This document shows, piece by piece, positions 60,021 through 64,000 of a stretch of 64,000 bases of DNA; the stretch's first letter is position 1, and each line of letters opens with the position of its first letter. This stretch comes from Streptomyces himalayensis subsp. himalayensis. GTDB lineage: Bacteria > Actinomycetota > Actinomycetes > Streptomycetales > Streptomycetaceae. A program made the translations under genes and the position numbers. The stretch is taken from NCBI RefSeq assembly GCF_013778455.1, contig NZ_JACEHE010000020.1:89708-153707 (forward strand). The letters run 5' to 3'. The notes under the pieces are model-generated. The model saw only the letters and a program-made list of their open reading frames with translations, was not told the origin of the DNA and searched no databases.

Positions 60021-60955
60021 CGGTTCGTCCTTCCCGTCGTGACGGGCTCCGCGGTGGTGGCGTGGTATTCGACGGAGTCGTGGGTCAGCTCCATGAACGC
60101 CTCTTCCAGCGAGGCCTCCTGACGGAACAGCTCATGCAGGACCAGGCCGGCGGCCGCGGCGCGTTCCCCGATCTCGGCCGCCTCCAGTCCGGTGACGTCC
60201 AATACGCCGGGCTCGCTGACGGAAACCGTGACGCCGTCGCCCAGCAGCAGGGCACGCAGGTCCGCGGCCTGCGGTGAGCGCACCCGTACGCTGCGACTGG
60301 CGGACCCGGCAATGAAGTCGGCGAGCAGACCGGCGGACAGCAGCCGGCCCCGTCCGATCACGATCAGGTCCTCGGCGATCAACGCCATCTCGGTCATCAG
60401 GTGAGAGGAGACGAAGACCGTCCGCCCCTGGTCCGCGAGGCCCTTCAACAGGTTGCGGATCCACAACACGCCTTCAGGATCAAGGCCGTTGACCGGCTCG
60501 TCCAGCATGACGACCTGCGGGTCACCGAGCAGCGCCGAGGCGATGCCCAGCCGCTGCCCCATGCCCAGCGAGAACCCGCCCGCCCGCTTGCGGGCCACCT
60601 CCGTCAGCCCGACCATGTCGATCACCTCAAGCACCCGCCGCTTGCCGATGCCGTTGCTCGCCGCCAGAGCCAGCAAGTGCTGATATGCCGAGCGCCCTGG
60701 GTGGATCGACTTCGCCTCCAGCAACGCCCCGATCTCCTGCAGCGGGGCCTTGTGCTGCTCGTACGGACGGCCGTTGATACGCGCCGTACCGGACGACGGC
60801 CGGTCAAGGCCCATGATCATCCGCATCGTGGTCGACTTGCCCGCGCCGTTGGGCCCGAGGAACCCCGTCACCACTCCAGGGCGCACGGAGAAGCTCAGTG
60901 CATCGACTGCGAGCTTGTCGCCGTACCTCTTACTGAGGTCGTTTACCTCGATCAC
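60017..60955 (-). CDS. ABC transporter ATP-binding protein
   Basis: 312 aa. Walker A GPNGAGKST at 34-42, signature FSLGMGQRLG, Walker B VVMLDEPVNGLDP, and switch His in FVSSHLMTEM. A C-terminal extension of about 90 residues after the core is typical of DrrA/CcmA-like exporters. The GTG at 60955 is preferred: GAGGTGG lies five bases upstream; a GTG at 60967 is the alternative. First gene of the exporter operon, next to a two-component system. Confidence 0.93.
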   Translation of the reverse strand: MIEVNDLSKRYGDKLAVDALSFSVRPGVVTGFLGPNGAGKSTTMRMIMGLDRPSSGTARINGRPYEQHKAPLQEIGALLEAKSIHPGRSAYQHLLALAASNGIGKRRVLEVIDMVGLTEVARKRAGGFSLGMGQRLGIASALLGDPQVVMLDEPVNGLDPEGVLWIRNLLKGLADQGRTVFVSSHLMTEMALIAEDLIVIGRGRLLSAGLLADFIAGSASRSVRVRSPQAADLRALLLGDGVTVSVSEPGVLDVTGLEAAEIGERAAAAGLVLHELFRQEASLEEAFMELTHDSVEYHATTAEPVTTGRTNR

Positions 60956-61101
60956 AATCCACCTCACATTTTTGAGGCTTCAAGGTTCTCGAGGAAAGCG
61001 GGCTCCGGCGTCAGCCCACGGCGTGCACTGCGCGTACCACGACCGCAGTACGCCATCACCCGGCACCACGACCGTGGGGCGATCCGCGCATCGCGGTCGG
61101 C

Positions 61102-61684
61102 GTGGTCGAATTCAAGGAGGCCGTGACCTTCCACGGTCTGGCCGACGGCAAGGAGCACGTGGCGCTGGTCCTCGGCGACGTCACCGCGGGCCCGGCACCG
61201 CTGGTGCGGCTGCACTCCGAGTGCCTGACCGGGGATGTGTTCGGCTCGGCTCGCTGCGACTGCGGCCCGCAGTTGCGCGAAGCCGTGCAGCCCATCGCCG
61301 CCGCCGGAGGCGTCCTGCTCTACCTCCGCCAGGAAGGCCGGGGCATCGGCCTCTACAACAAGCTCGACGCCTACGCCCTGCAGGACGCGGGCCTGGAAGT
61401 GTACGAGGCGAACAGCGCGCTGGGCCCTGCCCGAGGACGGCCGCGACTACACCGCCGCCGCCCAGATGCTCACCGCCCTCGGCGTCGCCGAGCTGGACCT
61501 GCTCACCAACAACCCTGACAAGGCCCAGCAGTTGCGGGACCTGGGCGTCGCCGTTCGCTTCATCCGGCGTACCGGTGTCTTCGCCACCAACAACACCATC
61601 CGCTACCTGCACGCCAAGGCCCAGCACACCCACCACACCATCGCCCTGCCCGAAAGGGCCACGGTCACTGCACTGGCCGCCTGA
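61102..61684 (+). pseudogene. ribA: GTP cyclohydrolase II with a single-base frameshift
   Basis: RibA converts GTP to the first riboflavin intermediate. Zinc ligands are present (Cys41, Cys52, Cys54 in SECLTGDVFGSARCDC), with RQEGRGIGLYNKLDAYALQD. Near 61421-61426 an extra C shifts the frame: ANSALG ends one part, and LPEDGRDYTAAAQMLTALGV, LLTNNPDK and TGVFATNNTIRYLHAKAQHT follow in the next. Removing one base gives a complete C-terminal half, but the N-terminus is also short. An extra ribA copy is common near flavin-using clusters. Confidence 0.85.
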
Positions 61685-61733
61685 CCGCACCACAACAGTG
61701 GGCCCACCCGATCTCTCCACCCAGGAGCCATCC

Positions 61734-62039
61734 ATGCCTTCCTCCCTCGGCCGTGTCACCACCGACGCCGCCCCGCGCTACGCCAAGCAGTTCGCCTCGC
61801 ACTTCGGCCGCAAGGTCCCCGTCGAGGAGACCCCCGACGGCGACCACCGCCTCACGTTCCAGGACACTAAGGTCGTACTCCAGCCCGCGGACGACCACCT
61901 GCTCATCCGCGTCACCTCACCCGACGCGACCACGCTCACCACCATCCAGGACGTGGTGAGCAGCCATCTCGAACGCTTCGGCCGCCGCAACGAGCTGACC
62001 GTCACCTGGGACGAGCCCACCGATGACAGCGCAGGGTGA
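61734..62039 (+). CDS. DUF2218-family protein
   Basis: 101 aa. RYAKQFASHFGRKVPVEETP, LTFQDTKVVLQPADDHLLIR, SSHLERFGRRNELTVTW match DUF2218, a small alpha/beta domain frequent in actinobacteria and often near siderophore-interacting proteins. CCAGGAG lies before the ATG. It starts 49 bases after the ribA remnant in the same direction. Function is unknown. Confidence 0.85.
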   Translation: MPSSLGRVTTDAAPRYAKQFASHFGRKVPVEETPDGDHRLTFQDTKVVLQPADDHLLIRVTSPDATTLTTIQDVVSSHLERFGRRNELTVTWDEPTDDSAG

Positions 62040-62163
62040 TCGACGGCTTCTGCTTCGGCCTGGCGAAGTGGTCCGTCGAGGTCGGCTGACCCACGCCCTT
62101 CCGGCTCCGGACTCCCGTAAAGCACCATCAACAACCCCGCCTGTGCAAGCCCAGGAAGGAGGT

Positions 62164-62316
62164 ATGGCCATGAAGGCCGTCATCATCACCGGCTTCGGAG
62201 CCGAGCCGCACCTCACCGCCTTGCCCGCACCGCAGCCGGGCCCCGGGTGAGCTGCTGGTCCGCCTGCATGCCGCTGCACTCAACCCCTTCGACTGGAAGG
62301 TCGCGAGGTACGTGTC
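62164..62316 (+). pseudogene. Zinc-type quinone/alcohol oxidoreductase, N-terminal remnant
   Basis: MKAVIITGFGAEPHLTALPA starts a medium-chain dehydrogenase. An extra C near 62244 shifts the frame into ELLVRLHAAALNPFDWKVA, the next conserved block. Homology ends near 62310 and switches to another gene. The ribosome site AAGGAGG is intact. Confidence 0.8.
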
Positions 62317-62518
62317 GACCGCGAGACCCTCAGACTCGGCTACGCGGGCGTGTACTCCAGCTTCCTCCGCCACGCCGAGACCGCCGCCCACCCGGTACGG
62401 CCTGGACACCCGCTCCATACTCGTCGAGGTCGGCCGCCGCGGAATGGTCGGCGGCCAGGAAGACATGATCACCGACATCGCACTCGATCTGGCATCCGGA
62501 GCGACTGCCAAAAGCTGA
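62317..62518 (+). pseudogene. 4-hydroxy-2-oxovalerate aldolase, C-terminal fragment
   Basis: LGYAGVYSSFLRHAETAA followed, after a frameshift near 62393, by RYGLDTRSILVEVGRRGMVG and GQEDMITDIALDLA is the C-terminus of DmpG/MhpE-type aldolases, the last carbon-cleaving step of the meta pathway. It is directly fused to the oxidoreductase remnant. The next gene encodes an enzyme two steps earlier in the same pathway. Confidence 0.8.
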
Positions 62519-62658
62519 CACCTCTGCGCACCTGTGATGTGCGAGAACTTCGCCTTCCGAAATGTGGAAGCAGGCTAGGTCGGCGACGGGGACCGATCCA
62601 GAGTGGTCCGTACAACATCCGCAAGAAGGAGGGGTGACGTGCCCGAGGAGCGTGTGAC

Positions 62659-63432
62659 ATGAGCGTCGCCGAGACCACGGTGGCGGAGCTGGCCGCCCGG
62701 CTGACCAAGGCAGTGACCGACCGCACGGCCATCGAACTGCTGTCGGCCGAGCACCCTGAGCTCGACGTTGCGACCGCCTACCGGGTACAGCGCGAGCTGC
62801 GATCCGCCGTGGGCCCGCTCTCGGGCTGGAAACTGGGCCTGACCTCGCGGGCCAAGCAGGCGCAGGTAGGGGTGGACAGCCCCATCTACGGTTTTCTGGC
62901 CGAGGCGAACGCCGTGAGCCCGGGCGAGCCGCTCGACACGGCGTCGCTGATCCAGCCGCGGTGCGAGCCGGAGATCGTGTTCGTGCTCGGTCGCGACCTC
63001 GCCGGGGCGGACGTGACCGCAGCGGACGTGGTCGCTGCCTCGTCCGGTGTGGCGGTCGGGATCGAGGTCCTCGACTCCCGTTTCACGGACTACCGGTTCA
63101 CGATGGCCGACGTCGTCGCGGACAACACCTCGGCCGGAAGGTTCGTCGTCGGCGCCCCGGTCGCCCCGGAGGGAATCGACCTCGATCTGGTCGGCGTGAC
63201 CATGGAGAAGAACGGCGAGGTCGTCGGGACGGCGACGGGCGCCGCCTCCCTCGGTCACCCGGCCGAAGCGGTGGCGTGGCTGGCCCGGCAGCTCGCCTCC
63301 GAGGGCGAGGGCCTGCGTGCGGGCGAGGTCGTCCTCTCCGGAGGGCTGACCGCAGCGGTCCCGGTGAGTCCGGGCGATGTCGTCGTCGCCTCCGTCGACC
63401 GGCTGGGCTCGCTCCGGCTGGACTGCAGTTGA
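62659..63432 (+). CDS. 2-keto-4-pentenoate hydratase / 4-oxalocrotonate decarboxylase
   Basis: 257 aa, the normal family size. The fold converts 2-hydroxypenta-2,4-dienoate to 4-hydroxy-2-oxovalerate (MhpD/DmpE) or decarboxylates oxalocrotonate (DmpH). SGWKLGLTSRAKQAQVGVDS, PIYGFLAEANAVS and the acidic metal site PRCEPEIVFVLG are present, as is VGIEVLDSRFTDYRF. GAGGAG precedes the ATG. Its product is the substrate of the broken aldolase just upstream, so this is the last standing gene of a decayed aromatic-ring cleavage operon. Hydratase and decarboxylase cannot be told apart by eye. Confidence 0.9.
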   Translation: MSVAETTVAELAARLTKAVTDRTAIELLSAEHPELDVATAYRVQRELRSAVGPLSGWKLGLTSRAKQAQVGVDSPIYGFLAEANAVSPGEPLDTASLIQPRCEPEIVFVLGRDLAGADVTAADVVAASSGVAVGIEVLDSRFTDYRFTMADVVADNTSAGRFVVGAPVAPEGIDLDLVGVTMEKNGEVVGTATGAASLGHPAEAVAWLARQLASEGEGLRAGEVVLSGGLTAAVPVSPGDVVVASVDRLGSLRLDCS

Positions 63433-63474
63433 AGTGCTCTCCTCCCTTCGCAAGCTCAGGAAGGAGATTCCCAC

Positions 63475-64000
63475 CTACCTTGCGGTGGCGGGCTTGACGC
63501 GTTTCCGCGCCTGACGACTGCACCTTCCGGCAGCCGGGATCGCCACGAGGCCGATCCGGTATAGGTGCAAGATGTTCCGGGCTGCGTTCCAGTCGGCGTT
63601 CGCCTCGAATCCGCAGCCGGTGTTCTTGCATACGAACGTGGCCTGGTCCTGTCGGCTGCCCGGCGTGGTGAAGCCGCATGCTGAGCAGCGCTGGGAGGTG
63701 CCGGGGGCGGGGACTTTGACCAGGGTACCGCCGTACTGGGCGGCCTTGTAGGTCAGCATCGTGACCGTGCGCCCCCATGCTTCCTGGCTGATGGAGCGGT
63801 TCAGCCCGGCCTTCTGCTTGACGTGCTGGCCTGGCTCTTCGAGGGTGCCCTTCGCGGACTTGACCATGTTCGTGATGGTGAGTGCTTCGACCACGACCGT
63901 GCCGTACGTGCGGGCGAGGTAGGTGGTGGTCTGATGCTGCCAGTCAAGGGCGCGGCGCGTGGCTTTTGCGCGGAGCTGCTTGATCTGGTCGTAGGTGTGT
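63475..64000 (-). CDS. tnpB: TnpB-family RNA-guided nuclease/transposon protein, 5' part beyond the window
   Basis: The C-terminal 175 residues of an IS200/IS605-type TnpB; the frame is open to the window edge. RuvC glutamate in VVVEALTITNMVK, zinc ribbon CSACG and CKNTGCGF, and final RuvC aspartate in EANADWNAARNI are all present, so nuclease activity is plausible. The hydratase stop lies 43 bases away. The short space between holds a hairpin (CTCCTCCC with GGAAGGAG, 63440-63466), as expected at the right end of the element where the guide RNA scaffold would overlap the tnpB 3' end. Confidence 0.88.
   Translation of the reverse strand, partial: HTYDQIKQLRAKATRRALDWQHQTTTYLARTYGTVVVEALTITNMVKSAKGTLEEPGQHVKQKAGLNRSISQEAWGRTVTMLTYKAAQYGGTLVKVPAPGTSQRCSACGFTTPGSRQDQATFVCKNTGCGFEANADWNAARNILHLYRIGLVAIPAAGRCSRQARKRVKPATAR

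Noticed and set aside
1..64000. tRNA, rRNA, CRISPR arrays, prophage modules or defence islands
   Set aside because: None was seen. The repeats present are dispersed duplicates, hairpins and IS ends, not regularly spaced arrays.

Overview
The window is high-GC actinobacterial DNA and almost certainly comes from Streptomyces. Third codon positions are strongly GC-biased. Start codons are often GTG, with AAGGAG-type ribosome sites or ATGA/GTGA overlaps. The gene families fit as well: an SsgA-like sporulation protein, several XRE regulators with the MmyB-type domain, a PAS/GAF/SpoIIE/ATPase sensor, and a CU044_5270-type protein. The content is accessory. It is dominated by oxidoreductases, one-component regulators, broken genes and fragments of insertion sequences, as expected of a chromosome arm. 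I saw no tRNA, rRNA, CRISPR array, prophage, or polyketide/peptide synthase cluster.

Layout. 0-6.8 kb: MFS exporter, SDR, XRE/MmyB regulator; then an HxlR repressor divergent from a redox operon (LLM flavin oxidoreductase, FAD-linked oxidase, FMN azoreductase). 7.2-9.7 kb: multidomain sensor phosphatase with an apparently defective phosphatase centre. 9.7-14.1 kb: IS1182 scrap, flavin monooxygenase-like enzyme, alpha/beta hydrolase, CU044_5270-type protein, LtrA-like membrane protein. 14.7-20.8 kb: HbpS-like pseudogene, TetR, a complete PaoABC-type molybdenum hydroxylase operon ending in an amber-truncated xdhC. 20.8-25.2 kb: broken cassettes, Dps, small XRE, SnoaL/SDR pair. 26-32.4 kb: LAL-type LuxR regulator, then an intact HbpS/SDR operon divergent from an XRE regulator. 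Decayed copies of that cassette lie at 20.9-21.4 and 31.3-32.1 kb, and one of them carries a 211-bp MITE-like insertion. 32.4-35.7 kb: SsgA-like protein and a membrane protein behind near-duplicate leaders, an aldo/keto reductase, a broken SDR. 35.7-42.3 kb: graveyard of IS256, IS21 and IS1182 pieces around an intact WrbA-type quinone reductase and a BNR-repeat lipoprotein. 42.8-44.5 kb: ECF sigma factor with a membrane partner, long palindrome, broken GntR. 44.9-48.7 kb: IS481 transposase abutting an MFS exporter, MerR regulator and frameshifted LLM oxidoreductase. 48.8-50.0 kb: a lone beta-propeller-like gene bracketed by about 47-bp inverted repeats. 50.5-57.0 kb: MOSC protein, DUF899 remnant, hydrolase with an upstream small ORF and hairpin, MarR with twin operators, a secreted SnoaL-like protein and an orphan secreted solute-binding protein, GNAT acetyltransferase. 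57.1-61.0 kb: two-component system (kinase frameshifted) next to an ABC exporter. 61.1-64.0 kb: frameshifted ribA, DUF2218 protein, fused remnants of a quinone oxidoreductase and a 4-hydroxy-2-oxovalerate aldolase, an intact 2-keto-4-pentenoate hydratase, and a TnpB gene running off the edge.

How it works together. The recurring unit is a ligand-responsive repressor (HxlR, XRE/MmyB, TetR, MerR, MarR) beside one to three detoxifying or redox enzymes and sometimes an exporter. Two regulatory circuits can be read directly. A MerR-type box with a TTGACC element lies before both the MFS exporter and the LLM oxidoreductase. Two GTTCAA-type palindromes lie between marR and the secreted SnoaL-like gene. 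Single-base frameshifts in the LLM gene, the histidine kinase and ribA could be real decay or assembly errors, and raw reads would decide. All family names come from recognising motifs by eye; no database search was run.
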